Shown here piece after piece: positions 1 to 10,045 of a stretch of 64,000 nucleotides of DNA. The notes under the pieces are model-generated. The model saw only the letters and a list, made by a program, of their open reading frames with translations. It had not been told where the DNA came from and made no database searches. The stretch is from Dyella sp. BiH032. Lineage in GTDB: Bacteria > Pseudomonadota > Gammaproteobacteria > Xanthomonadales > Rhodanobacteraceae. Each line of letters begins with the position of its first letter. Position 1 is the first letter of the stretch. The stretch covers positions 2,728,001-2,792,000 of the forward strand of contig NZ_CP134867.1 in assembly GCF_031954525.1 (NCBI RefSeq). The letters are read 5' to 3'. The position numbers and the translations under genes were made by a program.

Positions 1-500
1 AAGGCCGCCGCCACATAGACCGCGGCGCCGGCTTCGGCGGAGGAGAGGCCGCCGCGCAGGAAACGGTCCGCGAGTTTTTCGAGCATGGCTTCGTCGGCGC
101 GGTGCAGCTGCGCGATCACGTCGAGAGCGGCGGGCGGCAGCTCGCGGGTGTCGAGGCGATCGAGCAGCAGTGCGAGCCCTTCGCGCCAGGACGATTCGCG
201 GCGATGGCCATCGGCGGCCAGGGGCGGCAGGCGTGCCTCGACGGTGCGGGTCACGGCGGAGGCATCGAGCACGGCGGCCGGTGCGAGCGTGGTCGCCACC
301 TCGTGCTGGGCCATCGACAGCTTCGCCATGAAGCGCAGCCAAGCTTCCATCGGGTGCCCGGCGGCGAGGCGCTCCAGCCGTCGCGCCGTGGCCGCGAAAC
401 GCGTCGCCGGGTCGGGCATCAGGATGGGGTCGGGCGCCTTGACGCCGGCGTGGACCGGCCCGGTCCATTTGCCGCTCGGCGGCGCTTCGGCTTGCCTCAT
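1..500 (-). CDS. fdhE: FdhE formate dehydrogenase accessory protein, N-terminal part (runs off the window)
   Basis: The reverse complement from position 500 reads without a stop to the window edge, giving 166 codons of a protein that starts [16 protein letters not shown]. The stretch RFAATARRLERLAAGHPMEA followed by WLRFMAKLSMAQH is the typical helical N-terminal block of FdhE. This family is needed for maturation of the respiratory formate dehydrogenases. Its CxxC metal-binding motifs lie further downstream, outside the window. The ATG overlaps the stop codon of the gamma subunit gene by two bases, so it belongs to the same operon and is probably translationally coupled. The assignment rests on this sequence block plus gene context. 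Confidence 0.85.
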   Translation of the reverse strand, partial: MRQAEAPPSGKWTGPVHAGVKAPDPILMPDPATRFAATARRLERLAAGHPMEAWLRFMAKLSMAQHEVATTLAPAAVLDASAVTRTVEARLPPLAADGHRRESSWREGLALLLDRLDTRELPPAALDVIAQLHRADEAMLEKLADRFLRGGLSSAEAGAAVYVAAA

Positions 501-1150
501 GGGCGTTTCCTGTCCTTGTCGTGCTGGCTGGCCGCCAGTTCGAGCAGCCACTTGCGGTGATGGCGCCAGGCCCAGCCGGGGGTGACGTAGCCTTGGGTCA
601 TCGCGCGCACCGAGTGGCGCACCCAGATCGCCGCGTACACGTGGATGATCCAGACGATGATCGCCGCGAGCGCCGCCAGGCTGTGGATGAGCGCGGCCGC
701 GCGCTGCGTCGGGATCGACGTGGCCGCGCCGAAGTACAGCTCCCAGATCGCCAGTCCGCTGATGAACAGCACGGGCACCAGCAGGGTCATCGACCAGAAC
801 ACCAGTTTCTGGCCGGCGTTGTTGCGGCCGACCGGCGGCGTGTGTTCCTCGTCGTTGGCCACGACCTCGCGTATGGATTTCATCCATTCCGCATCGTCGT
901 GGTTCAGCAGGTTCTCGCGCCAGAACTGCACGATCAGGCCGAGGTAGCTGGCCATCAATACCACGCCGATCCACGGGTGGATGGCCCGCGTCGATTCCCC
1001 GCCGCCGAACAGTCCGGACAGGAAGAAAAGCACCGGATGGAACATCGACAGGCCCGACAGCACCAGCAGCACGAAGCAGATGGCGGTGATCCAGTGATTG
1101 ACGCGGTTCGCCAGGGTGTAGCGGATGATCGCGTTCTTCGGGCGCGTCAT
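497..1150 (-). CDS. fdoI: Formate dehydrogenase gamma subunit (cytochrome b556)
   Basis: This 217-residue membrane protein is close in length to E. coli FdoI/FdnI (about 211-217). It carries four hydrophobic segments, roughly at residues 16-35, 52-75, 112-135 and 150-172. Histidines in the context RVNHWITA, in the second segment, and in HSLAALAA and [13 protein letters not shown] are the likely haem b and quinone-site ligands of the family. It anchors the periplasmic alpha-beta dimer and passes electrons from the iron-sulfur subunit to quinone. The ATG at 1150 overlaps the beta-subunit stop (ATGA). A longer open frame upstream of this ATG runs through the beta gene in another frame and is not real. 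Confidence 0.9.
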   Translation of the reverse strand: MTRPKNAIIRYTLANRVNHWITAICFVLLVLSGLSMFHPVLFFLSGLFGGGESTRAIHPWIGVVLMASYLGLIVQFWRENLLNHDDAEWMKSIREVVANDEEHTPPVGRNNAGQKLVFWSMTLLVPVLFISGLAIWELYFGAATSIPTQRAAALIHSLAALAAIIVWIIHVYAAIWVRHSVRAMTQGYVTPGWAWRHHRKWLLELAASQHDKDRKRP

Positions 1151-2061
1151 GACACCTTCTCCTCGCTTTCGCGCAGCACGCGCTCGCCTTCGGCTTCGTC
1201 TTCCTCGGTGACCTCGTTCGGGCCGGCACTGATCCAGTGGAAGAAGCCGGCGAGGGCGGCCAGGGCGATGCCGGCCAGGCCCAGCGGCTTGATGAAGCCC
1301 TTCCAGGTGTCGACTATCGGGCTGATGCGCGGCTTGTCGGGCAGGCCCGAATACAGCGAAGGTTGGTCGGCGTGGTGCAGCACATACATCACATGCGTGC
1401 CGCCGACTTCCTGCGGGTCGTACAGGCCGGCGTTCTGGAAGCCGCGGGACTTCAGGTCGACGATGCGCTCCTCGGCCTGGTGCTTCATGTCGGTCTTGGA
1501 GCCGAACATGATCGCGCCGGTGGGGCAGGCCTTGACGCAGGCTGGCTCCAGTCCGACCGAGACGCGGTCGGAGCAGAGCGTGCACTTGTACGACTTGTGG
1601 TCCGTCTTGCTGATGCGCGGGATGTTGAACGGGCAGCCCTTCACGCAATAGCCGCAGCCGATGCACTTGTCGCTGATGAAGTCGACGATGCCGTTGGCGT
1701 ACTGGACGATTGCGCCGGGCGCCGGACAGGCCTTCAGGCAGCCCGGGTCCTCGCAGTGCATGCAGCCGTCCTTGCGGATCAGCCACTCCAGGTTGCCCTG
1801 TTCGTTCTCGTGCTCGGCGAACTTCATCAGGGTCCATACGCTGGGCCCCAGGTCGGCAGGGTTTTCGTACGAACCCTCGAAGTGGCCCACCTCCGGGCGC
1901 AGGTCGTTCCATTCCATGCAGGCCGACTGGCAGGCCTTGCAGCCGATGCAGCGGCTGACATCGATCAGCTTGGCCACCTGGTCTTCGTGGCTGCGCGCCG
2001 ACGGCGGCGTCATGGTCGACGCGGAGCGGCGGACATAGTCTTGCGATTGCAGATCGGACAT
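1147..2061 (-). CDS. fdoH: Formate dehydrogenase iron-sulfur (beta) subunit
   Basis: This 304-residue protein has four ferredoxin-type cysteine clusters: [11 protein letters not shown] near residue 40, [14 protein letters not shown] near 100, [12 protein letters not shown] near 133 and [21 protein letters not shown] near 160. That is the usual four [4Fe-4S] arrangement of FdnH/FdoH. A single transmembrane helix near residues 250-270 ([20 protein letters not shown]) anchors it facing the periplasm. It carries electrons from the molybdenum/tungsten subunit to the cytochrome b subunit. It starts 10 bp after the alpha-subunit stop. The protein ends in a charged Glu-rich tail. Confidence 0.95.
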   Translation of the reverse strand: MSDLQSQDYVRRSASTMTPPSARSHEDQVAKLIDVSRCIGCKACQSACMEWNDLRPEVGHFEGSYENPADLGPSVWTLMKFAEHENEQGNLEWLIRKDGCMHCEDPGCLKACPAPGAIVQYANGIVDFISDKCIGCGYCVKGCPFNIPRISKTDHKSYKCTLCSDRVSVGLEPACVKACPTGAIMFGSKTDMKHQAEERIVDLKSRGFQNAGLYDPQEVGGTHVMYVLHHADQPSLYSGLPDKPRISPIVDTWKGFIKPLGLAGIALAALAGFFHWISAGPNEVTEEDEAEGERVLRESEEKVS

Positions 2062-2071
2062 GACTATTTCC

Positions 2072-5000
2072 TCACGCGGCCGGTGCGGCGGTCTTTTCGA
2101 CGTTGACGAGGAACGCCTTGAACTCCGGCGTTTGCGTGTTGGCGTCGCCGACGGAAGGCGTCAGCGTGTTGGCGCCATAACCCTTCCTGGCCTGACCGGT
2201 GAAGCCCCAGTGGATCGGCACGCCGATCACGTGGGTGGGCTTGCCGTCCACCGCCATCGGCTTGATGCGCTTGGTCACGTAGGCCTTGCAGATCACCTCG
2301 CCCCGCTTGGATGTCACCTTCACCCAGCCGCCTTGCTCGATGCCTTTCTCCTTGGCCAGCGCCTCGCCGATCTCGACGAATTCTTCCGGCTGCAGCACGG
2401 CATTGATACGCGCGTGCTTGGTCCAGTAGTGGAAGTGCTCGGTGAGGCGGTAGGTGGTCGCCACGTACGGGAAGTCCTTCACATCGCCGAAGGCGCTGCG
2501 GTCATCGGCGAACACGCGCGCTGCCGGATTGGACTTTACCTTCGGGTGCAGCAGGTTCTCGGTTGGCGATTCCAGCGGCTCGTAGTGCTCGGGGAAGGGG
2601 CCATCCACCATCAGCGTGCGCGCGAACAGGCGGCCCATGCCTTCGGCATTCATGATGAAGGGACCGACGCCGTCGGAGGGTTTCACGGTCGGGCCGTAGT
2701 CCGGCACGTCGACGCCCACCCACTTCGTCCCGTTCCACGAAATAACCGGCTTGGCCGGATTCCACGGCTTGCCTTCCGGGTCCGCGCTGGCGCGGTTGTA
2801 GAGGATGCGCCGGTTGGCCGGCCACGCCCACGCCCAGTTCGGCGCGATGCCTTGCTCGCGCGGGTCGGTGGCATCGCGGCGGGCCATCTGGTTGCCTTTC
2901 TCCGTGAAAGAGCCGGAGAAGATCCAGCAGCCCGACGCGGTGGTGCCGTCGTCGCGCAGCTGGGCGAAGCCGTCCAGCAGCGTGCCGGCCTTGGTGGTTA
3001 CCGTGTTGGTGGCCGGGTCCACGAGGTCGGCCAGCGCGCGGCCGTTCATTTCCTTGGCCAGCTCTTCCGGATCCGGGTCGATCGGGTTGGTGTATTTCCA
3101 GGTGAGGTTGAGGATGGGGTCGGGGAAGGCGCCGCCTTCCTTGCGATACAGCTCGCGCAGGCGGTGGAAGATGCCGGTCATGATCCAGATGTCCGACTTT
3201 GCTTCGCCCGGGCCGTCGGCCGCCTTCCAGTGCCATTGCAGCCAGCGTGCCGAGTTGACCAGCGAGCCGTTCTCCTCGGCGAAGCAGGTGGTCGGCAGCT
3301 GGAACACTTCGGTCTGGATATCCGCGGACTTGGCCGGGTTCTGCGGGCCGAAGTCCTGCCAGAAGCGCGAGGTCTCGGTATCCAGCGGGTCCATGGTGAC
3401 CAGGAATTTCAGCTTGCTCAGGCCACGGCGGATCTTGCCGCGGTCGGGGAAGGCCTGCAGCGGATTGAAGCCCTGGCAGATGTAGCCGGTCATCTGTCCG
3501 GCATTCATCATCTCGAAGGCCTTGATGATGTCGTACAGCGGAACGTCCAGCTTGGGCAGCCAGTCGTAGGCCCAGTTGTTGTCCTGGGTGGCCGCGTCGC
3601 CGTAGATCGACTTCTGCAGGCTCACGAAGAACTTGCGGTAGTTCTGCCAGTAGCTGGTCTGGCCGGGGCGCAGCGGCTTGTACAGCTTCGTCTTCATGTA
3701 TTCGTCGAAGCTGGTCTCCCGGTCATTGGGCAGGGTGAGGTAGCCGGGCATCTGATTGGAGAGCAGGCCGACGTCGGTCAGGCCCTGGATGTTGGAGTGC
3801 CCGCGCAGGGCGTTCATGCCGCCGCCGGCCACGCCGATATTGCCCAGCAGCAGTTGCACCATGGCCATGTTGCGGATGTTCTGCGCACCCACCGAGTGCT
3901 GGGTCCAGCCCAGCGCGAACAGGCTGGTGAGCGCCTTGTCCGGCGCGGCGGTGCTGGCGAACAGCTCGCAGATGTGCAGGAACTTGTCCTGCGGCGTGCC
4001 GCAGATGCGCGACACCATCTCCGGCGTGTAGCGGGCGACGTGCTGCTTGAGCAGGTTGATCACGCAGCGCGGGTTCTGCCACGTGTCGTCGGACTGCACG
4101 TAGCCGTCCTTGTCGAGCGCGTAGTCCCAGTCGCTCTTGTCGTAGGTGCGGGTGTCCTCGTTGTAGCCGCTGAACACGCCGTCCTGGAAGCTGTAACCGT
4201 CCTTCACGATCAGGCTGGCGTTGGTGTACGCCCGCACGTACTCATGCTGGATGGCGTCCTTCTCCAGCAGGTAGCGGATCACGCCATTGAGGAAGGCGAT
4301 GTCCGTGCCCGGCCGGATCGGCGCGTAGTAGTCGGCGACGGAGGCCGTGCGCGTGAAGCGCGGGTCGACCACGACGAGCTTGGCGCCGTTCTCGATCTTC
4401 GCCTCGATCACCCACTTGAAGCCGCACGGGTGCGCCTCGGCGGCATTGCCGCCCATCACCAATACGACGTTGGCGTTCTTGATGTCCTGCCAGGTGTTGG
4501 TCATCGCACCGCGACCGAATGATGGGGCCAGACTGGCCACCGTCGGTCCGTGTCAGACGCGCGCCTGGTTGTCGAACACCACCATGCCGAGGGAGCGGGC
4601 CACCTTCCAGGTGAGGAAGGCGGTTTCGTTGGACGACGCGGAGGCGGCCAGCATGCCGGTGCTGGTCCAGCGGTTGACCGTGGTGCTGGCCGCGTTCTTC
4701 GCGATGAAGTGCTTGTCGCGGTCGTCCTTCATCAGTCGGGCGATGCGGTCCAGCGCGAAGTCCCAGGAGACTTCCTTGAACTCGGTGCCGCCGGGCGGGC
4801 GATAGCGCGGCGCCTTCAGGCGCGTCGGCGCATGCACCACGTCGAGCAGCGCCGCGCCCTTGGGGCAGAGCGTGCCGCGGTTCACCGGATGATCCGGATC
4901 GCCTTCGATGTGGATGATGTTGGAGCGCGCGTTCTTGGCGCGGTCCCCCATGCTGTAGATCAGGATGCCGCAGGCGACCGAGCAATACGTGCAGGTGTTG

Positions 5001-5146
5001 CGCGTTTCGGTGGCGTGCGTGAGCTTGAAGGGGCGTACGGCGGCCGCTTGCGCCTCCCCTGAAGCTCCGAAACCAAGGACTCCAAGCCCCGATGCCGCCA
5101 GGCCTAGGCCGGTGATCTTGATGAACTCACGGCGCGTGAGTGCCAT
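2072..5146 (-). CDS. fdoG: Formate dehydrogenase major subunit, selenocysteine-containing, Tat-exported
   Basis: This catalytic subunit is 1024 residues long if the in-frame TGA at 4555-4553 is read as selenocysteine (residue 198; E. coli FdnG has Sec196). The frame is open on both sides and the context [19 protein letters not shown] matches the FdnG active site. The N-terminus has a twin-arginine signal ([12 protein letters not shown]) and then a [4Fe-4S] motif CTYCSVACG...C. It oxidises formate to CO2 in the periplasm with a bis-MGD cofactor. I chose the ATG at 5146 because the Tat signal follows directly; an upstream in-frame extension to 5341 has no family character. An automatic annotation would probably split this gene into two ORFs. 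Sec insertion machinery (selABCD) must lie elsewhere. Confidence 0.95.
4516..4555 (-). promoter_or_regulatory. SECIS element and selenocysteine UGA codon
   Basis: On the minus strand the TGA at 4555-4553 is followed within about 15 nt by a stem-loop whose core GGCCAGTCTGGCC lies at 4538-4526: paired GGCCA/TGGCC around a GTC apex. Bacterial SECIS hairpins bound by SelB, including that of E. coli fdnG, have the same apical GUC and similar spacing. This explains why the open frame is interrupted at exactly the Sec position of the family. Confidence 0.85.
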
Positions 5147-5722
5147 GTGTGTTGCGCTCCCGGATGGTTGGCTGGGCACCGCCCGGTGAGAGGGCGGAGG
5201 TGGCTTCGAGAGACTTCGTGGACGACAGCGGATGACTCCGCTGCTCGGGTGGAAATTAGCACAACGGGTGGTGGGCGGGAGGTATCCGAAAGTCGCATCC
5301 GTGGCCTTCGGAGAAGGTGTTCGCATACGTTCCTTCCGCATTCGGCGAGGACGCTCCTGCTCCGGCTGAAGACATGGCTCTCGCTAGCGGGCGAGGCATG
5401 GTCATGTGTTTCGAATATGACAACGGCGTCGTCTTTCTTTGACGACGTCGCGTATCGGCTGGGGCATGCCGCGCGGTCGCTGTCGATTGGCTCATTGCCA
5501 CTTGGCGGTTGACGGATTGGTGCACTGCGGTGGTGCAAGTTCACCCACATGCATGCGGTTCTTGGTGCACTGCCTGGAGCCATCCATGGCCGGTTGGACC
5601 GTAAGCACCGCATTTTCAACGCGTTCTACCCGTGGCATATGTGTTGCATAGCAACACGACAGAACCCGCGGACGGCAGCGCCGCTTCGCGGGCCGCTCTG
5701 TTCTCTCCGGGGAGGAGGTGGC
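5147..5722. other. Divergent intergenic region between formate dehydrogenase and nitrate operons
   Basis: This 576-bp stretch holds no convincing gene. It must contain the promoters of both divergent operons. Visible structures are an inverted repeat CGTCGTC-N7-GACGACG (5427-5447), a perfect palindrome at 5641-5657 and a GC-rich inverted repeat CCCGCG/CGCGGG (about 5665-5693) just before the nitrate transporter. I could not identify a convincing FNR, NarL or NtrC box by eye. Confidence 0.6.
5641..5657. promoter_or_regulatory. Palindrome upstream of nitrate operon (operator or leader hairpin)
   Basis: The sequence GTGTTGC-ATA-GCAACAC is a perfect inverted repeat with 7-bp arms, 65 bp before the transporter start. 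It is followed by a second GC-rich hairpin. Two tandem hairpins in a nitrate leader recall antiterminator-controlled nas operons, but the loops here do not show the hexaloop expected for ANTAR-protein targets. A dimeric repressor site is equally possible. Confidence 0.35.
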
Positions 5723-7057
5723 ATGTCGGGCAAGGCGACTCGGATCGAGCTGCTGCAATGGCGCACGCCCCAGATGCGTGCGTTCCACCTGAGCTGGCTG
5801 GCGTTCTTCGTGTGCTTCTTCGCGTGGTTCTCGGCGGCGCCGCTGATGCCATTGATACGGACCGAGCTGCACCTGGATCCGGGGCAGGTCGCCGACATCG
5901 GCATCGCCGCGGTGGCCGCCACGGTGTTCGGCCGGCTGCTGATCGGGCCGTTGTGCGACAGCCTCGGGCCGCGGCGCGTATACACCGGGCTATTGCTGCT
6001 CGGCTCATTGCCGGTGTTCGGCATGGCGCTGGTGCACGACTACCCGTCGCTGCTGATCGCGCGCCTGGCCATCGGCATCATCGGCGCGAGCTTCGTAGTC
6101 ACGCAGTACCACACCTCGGTGATGTTCGCGCCCCAGGTGGTGGGGACGGCCAATGCCGCGGCCGCCGGCTGGGGCAACGCCGGCGGCGGCGCGGCGCAGG
6201 CGGCGATGCCGTGGGTGCTCGCAGGCGTGCTCGCCCTCGGCGTGGGGCAGGGGCTGGCCTGGCGGGTGTCGATGTGGGTGCCGGGCCTGCTGATGGTGCT
6301 GGTCGGCATGCTGTATTGGACCTGCACGCAGGACAGTCCGGAAGGCGATTACAAAGACCTGCGTGCGCGGGGCGTGGCGGTGGGCGGCGGCAAGCTGGGC
6401 GGCTGGGCCGCGTTCAGCGCGGCGGCACGCAACTACCGCGTGTGGTTGCTGTTCGTCACCTATGCGGGCTGCTTCGGCATCGAGCTGTTCGTGCACGGCG
6501 TCGCGGCCAGCTACTACGTCGATCGCTTCGGCCTGAGCCTGCGCAGCGCGGGGCTGGCGGTGGGCGCTTTCGGGCTGCTTGCGCTGTTCGCCCGCGCCCT
6601 GGGCGGCATCGCCTCCGACCGGCTGGTGCGCCGGCATGGCCTGCCGGCGCGGGCGCGCCTGCTGTGCGTGCTGATGCTGTGCGAAGGCCTGGGGCTGCTG
6701 TGGTTCTCGATGGCGCATGAGGCGGGCGGTGCGGTGGTGGCGATGATCTCCTTCGGGCTGTTCACCCACATGGCCTGCGGCGCGACCTACGCCCTGGTGC
6801 CATTTATCGATCGCAAGGCGCTGGGCGGCGTGGCCGGCATCGTCGGCGCGGGCGGCAATGTCGGCGCGGTGGCGGCGGGCTTCCTGCAGAAGTCCCTCGG
6901 CTCGGTGCAGCTCACCTTTCTCTATTTGGGCGGCTTCGTGATCGCCGGCTCGCTGTGCGCGCTCGCCGTGCGCTTCAGCCACGAGCACGTCGCCGAGGAA
7001 CGCAGGCTGCGGCTGGGCCAGGCGGACACGCCGGCATCGGCCCTGGCGATCGACTGA
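5723..7057 (+). CDS. Nitrate/nitrite MFS transporter (NarK/NasA family)
   Basis: A 444-residue major facilitator protein with about 12 hydrophobic segments. It has the two nitrate signature motifs of the NNP family: AAGWGNAGGGAAQ near residue 150 and GIVGAGGNVGAVAAGF near residue 375. It also has the MFS loop motif GRLLIGPLCDSLGPRR near residue 80. It imports nitrate for the reductases encoded downstream. The ATG at 5723 is preceded by an excellent Shine-Dalgarno sequence (GGAGGAGGT at 5711-5719), which sets the start. It opens the nitrate assimilation operon and ends 17 bp before nirB. Confidence 0.93.
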   Translation: MSGKATRIELLQWRTPQMRAFHLSWLAFFVCFFAWFSAAPLMPLIRTELHLDPGQVADIGIAAVAATVFGRLLIGPLCDSLGPRRVYTGLLLLGSLPVFGMALVHDYPSLLIARLAIGIIGASFVVTQYHTSVMFAPQVVGTANAAAAGWGNAGGGAAQAAMPWVLAGVLALGVGQGLAWRVSMWVPGLLMVLVGMLYWTCTQDSPEGDYKDLRARGVAVGGGKLGGWAAFSAAARNYRVWLLFVTYAGCFGIELFVHGVAASYYVDRFGLSLRSAGLAVGAFGLLALFARALGGIASDRLVRRHGLPARARLLCVLMLCEGLGLLWFSMAHEAGGAVVAMISFGLFTHMACGATYALVPFIDRKALGGVAGIVGAGGNVGAVAAGFLQKSLGSVQLTFLYLGGFVIAGSLCALAVRFSHEHVAEERRLRLGQADTPASALAID

Positions 7058-7074
7058 CGCGGAGGTCATGGCGC

Positions 7075-9693
7075 ATGGCGACAACACGTCCGATTAATGG
7101 GCTGGATCCGACCACACGTCCGGTTCCCACCACACGGCTGGTCGTGATCGGTAACGGGATGGTGGGGCACAAGCTGCTGGAAGTGCTGGCGGAGCTGCGT
7201 CCGCCGGGACTGGAGGTGACGGTCCTCTGCGAGGAAAGTCGCCCGGCCTACGACCGCGTCCATCTCTCCGAATACTTCGCAGGCCGTAGCGCGGACGATC
7301 TCTCGCTGGTGGCACCCGGCTTCTTCGAGCAGGCCGGCATGGATCTGCGGCTAGCGACGCGCGCCGCGCACATCGATCGCGCCTTCAAGCGCGTCACCAC
7401 GGTGGACGGTGAAGTCATTCCCTACGACAAGCTGGTGATCGCCACCGGATCGACGCCATTCGTGCCGCCGATTCCCGGCAACGATCGCCCCGGTTGCCTG
7501 GTGTACCGCACGCTGGACGACCTGGCGCAGCTGTCCGAATGGGGCCGGCAGTCCAAGCGCGGCGTGGTGGTGGGCGGCGGCCTGCTCGGGCTGGAATGCG
7601 CCAAGGCGCTGCGCGACATGGGCCTGGAAACCCACGTGGTCGAATTCGCGCCACGTCTGATGGCCGTACAGGTCGACGACGGCGGCGGCCGCATCCTGCA
7701 CCGGACCATCGAGGAGCTCGGCCTCGTGGTGCATACGGGCAAGAACACCCAGAAGATCGTCGACGGCACCAAGGCGCGGCATGCCATGAAGTTTGCGGAC
7801 GGCAGCCAGCTTGAGACCGACCTGATCGTGTTTTCCGCCGGTATTCGCCCGCGCGACGAACTGGCTCGCCAGTGCGATCTCGGGGTGGGCCAGCGCGGTG
7901 GCATCATGGTCGACAACTTCTGCCGCACGCGCGACCGCGACGTCTACGCCATCGGCGAATGCGCGCAATGGGGCGGCAAGGTGTTCGGCTTGGTGGCACC
8001 GGGCTATGACATGGCCCGCGTGGTGGCCAACCATCTGTACGCACTGTCGACGCGCCACGAGGCGCGGGACCTGCCGGAGTTCGCCGGCGCGGACATGTCG
8101 ACCAAGCTCAAACTGATGGGCGTGGACGTGGCCAGCATCGGCGATGCGCACGGCGCCACGCCGGGCAGTCGCAGCTACCAGTTCAGCGACGAACGCCGCC
8201 AGGTCTACAAGAAGCTGGTGGTATCGGAGGACGGCAAGCGGCTGCTCGGCGGCGTGCTGGTCGGCGATGCCGCCGAGTACGGCACCCTGCTGCAGATGAT
8301 GCTCAACGGCCTGGAACTGCCGGAGGCGCCGGAGTCGCTCATCCTCCCCGTGCCGGGCGACAAGCCGCGGGCGGGGCTGGCGGTCGATGCGCTGCCGGCC
8401 TCCGCGCAGATCTGTTCCTGCAACAACGTATCCAAGGGGCAGCTGTGCCAGGCGGTGGCGGACGGTGCCGCCTCGATCGGCGCGCTCAAGGACGCCACCC
8501 GCGCGGGCACCACCTGCGGCGGCTGCGTGCCGCTGGTCACGCAGATCATGAAGGTGGAGATGCAGCGCCAGGGCCTGGCGGTGACCAACCACCTGTGCGA
8601 GCACTTCGCCTATTCGCGGCAGGAGCTCTATCACCTGGTGCGCGTCGAGCGCATCCGCCGCTTCGACGAGCTGCTGGCGCGCCACGGCAAAGGGCTGGGC
8701 TGCGACATCTGCAAGCCCACGGTCGCCAGCATCCTCGCCTCGTGCTGGAACGAGTTCGTGCTGCAGCAGGAGCACGCGGCGCTGCAGGATTCCAACGATT
8801 ACTTCCTCGCCAACATCCAGAAGGACGGTACCTATTCGGTGGTGCCGCGCATGCCCGGCGGCGAGGTGACGCCGGACGGCCTGATCGCGATCGGGCGCAT
8901 CGCCAAGACCTACGGCCTGTACACCAAGCTCACCGGCGGCCAGCGCGTGGACATGTTCGGCGCGCGGCTGGAGCAGCTGCCGCTGATCTGGGAGGAGCTG
9001 ATCGCGGCCGGGTTCGAGTCGGGGCATGCCTACGGCAAGTCGGTGCGCACGGTGAAATCCTGCGTCGGGTCCACCTGGTGCCGCTTCGGCGTGCAGGATT
9101 CGGTCGGCGCGGCGATCGATCTGGAGAATCGCTACAAGGGTCTGCGCTCGCCGCACAAGCTGAAGTTCGCCGTCTCCGGCTGTGCACGCGAATGCGCCGA
9201 GGCGCAGAGCAAGGATGTGGGCATCATCGCCACCGAGAAGGGCTGGAACCTCTATGTCTGCGGCAATGGCGGCATGAAGCCCCGGCACGCCGAGCTGCTG
9301 GCGGGCGACCTGGATACGGCCACGCTGGTCCGCTACATCGACCGCTTCCTGATGTTCTACATCCGCACCGCCGACCGCCTGCAACGCACCAGCGTGTGGC
9401 GCGACAACCTGGAAGGCGGCCTGGATTACCTGCGCGACGTGATCGTCCACGACAAGCTCGGCATCGCCGCCGAACTCGAAGCGGAGATGGCGCAGGTCGT
9501 GGATGCCTACGAATGCGAGTGGAAACGGGCCGTCACCGACCCCCAGGTGCGCAACCGCTTCCGCCACTTCGTCAACAGCGATGCCGGCGACGACCAGGTG
9601 GCTTTCGTGCCGGAGCGCGGGCAGATACGGCCGGCGACGCCGCAGGAGAAGCGCACGCTTCGCGGCATCCCGGTGGTGGTCGAGACGGAGTGA
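7075..9693 (+). CDS. nirB: Nitrite reductase [NAD(P)H] large subunit
   Basis: An 872-residue flavo-sirohaem protein. In order: an FAD-binding start (VVIGNGMVGHKLLE), an NAD(P)H-binding fold (GVVVGGGLLGLECAKALRDMG near residue 165), a BFD-type [2Fe-2S] domain (CSCNNVSKGQLC and TTCGGCVPLV near 445-490), and a sirohaem/[4Fe-4S] domain with SCVGSTWCRFG and SGCARECAEAQSKDVG near 662-712. It reduces nitrite to ammonium in the cytoplasm. The ATG at 7075 sits 9 nt after GGAGG; a nearby ATG at 7068 is out of frame. It lies inside the nitrate assimilation operon, 4 bp before nirD. Confidence 0.95.
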   Translation: MATTRPINGLDPTTRPVPTTRLVVIGNGMVGHKLLEVLAELRPPGLEVTVLCEESRPAYDRVHLSEYFAGRSADDLSLVAPGFFEQAGMDLRLATRAAHIDRAFKRVTTVDGEVIPYDKLVIATGSTPFVPPIPGNDRPGCLVYRTLDDLAQLSEWGRQSKRGVVVGGGLLGLECAKALRDMGLETHVVEFAPRLMAVQVDDGGGRILHRTIEELGLVVHTGKNTQKIVDGTKARHAMKFADGSQLETDLIVFSAGIRPRDELARQCDLGVGQRGGIMVDNFCRTRDRDVYAIGECAQWGGKVFGLVAPGYDMARVVANHLYALSTRHEARDLPEFAGADMSTKLKLMGVDVASIGDAHGATPGSRSYQFSDERRQVYKKLVVSEDGKRLLGGVLVGDAAEYGTLLQMMLNGLELPEAPESLILPVPGDKPRAGLAVDALPASAQICSCNNVSKGQLCQAVADGAASIGALKDATRAGTTCGGCVPLVTQIMKVEMQRQGLAVTNHLCEHFAYSRQELYHLVRVERIRRFDELLARHGKGLGCDICKPTVASILASCWNEFVLQQEHAALQDSNDYFLANIQKDGTYSVVPRMPGGEVTPDGLIAIGRIAKTYGLYTKLTGGQRVDMFGARLEQLPLIWEELIAAGFESGHAYGKSVRTVKSCVGSTWCRFGVQDSVGAAIDLENRYKGLRSPHKLKFAVSGCARECAEAQSKDVGIIATEKGWNLYVCGNGGMKPRHAELLAGDLDTATLVRYIDRFLMFYIRTADRLQRTSVWRDNLEGGLDYLRDVIVHDKLGIAAELEAEMAQVVDAYECEWKRAVTDPQVRNRFRHFVNSDAGDDQVAFVPERGQIRPATPQEKRTLRGIPVVVETE

Positions 9694-9697
9694 GGCG

Positions 9698-10045
9698 ATG
9701 AACCAGGTACTCGAAGAGACTGGCTGGACCACCGTCTGCACGATCGGCGACATCGTGCCCGAGGCCGGCGTCTGCGCGCTGGTGGACGGCGAACAGGTCG
9801 CGGTGTTCCGCGTCGGCGGCGAGCTTTACGCGATCGACAATGTCGATCCATGCTCGGGCGCGGCGGTGCTGTCGCGCGGGCTGGTCGGCAGCCTGGGTGA
9901 GCGGGTGGTGGTGGCCTCGCCGATCCACAAGCAGCACTTCGACCTGCGCACCGGCGAATGCCTGGAAACGCCACGGCATGCCGTCCGCACATGGCGCGTG
10001 CGGCGACAGGGCGATGGCGTGCAGGTAGGGCGCGGCGGCGCATGA
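9698..10045 (+). CDS. nirD: Nitrite reductase small subunit
   Basis: A 115-residue protein with a Rieske-like fold (AVFRVGGELYAIDN, SPIHKQHFDLRTGECLE). The usual pair of Cys-x-His motifs is incomplete: a DPCSG motif remains but lacks the paired histidine. This is normal for NirD, which keeps the fold without holding a cluster. It partners NirB. The start at 9698 lies 4 bp after the nirB stop, and its stop overlaps the nitrate reductase start (ATGA). Confidence 0.92.
   Translation: MNQVLEETGWTTVCTIGDIVPEAGVCALVDGEQVAVFRVGGELYAIDNVDPCSGAAVLSRGLVGSLGERVVVASPIHKQHFDLRTGECLETPRHAVRTWRVRRQGDGVQVGRGGA

Noticed and set aside
2060..4522. Long plus-strand open frame of 820 codons antisense to the formate dehydrogenase gene
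   Set aside because: It is the mirror of a GC-rich coding frame; no ribosome binding site or family motifs.
4553..4555. In-frame stop splitting the formate dehydrogenase alpha subunit, as in a pseudogene
   Set aside because: The TGA is at the known selenocysteine position and is followed by a SECIS-like stem, so the gene is read through.
7351..9753. Long minus-strand open frame of 800 codons antisense to nirB
   Set aside because: Antisense shadow in high-GC DNA with His/Arg/Ala-biased composition; nirB is certain on the other strand.
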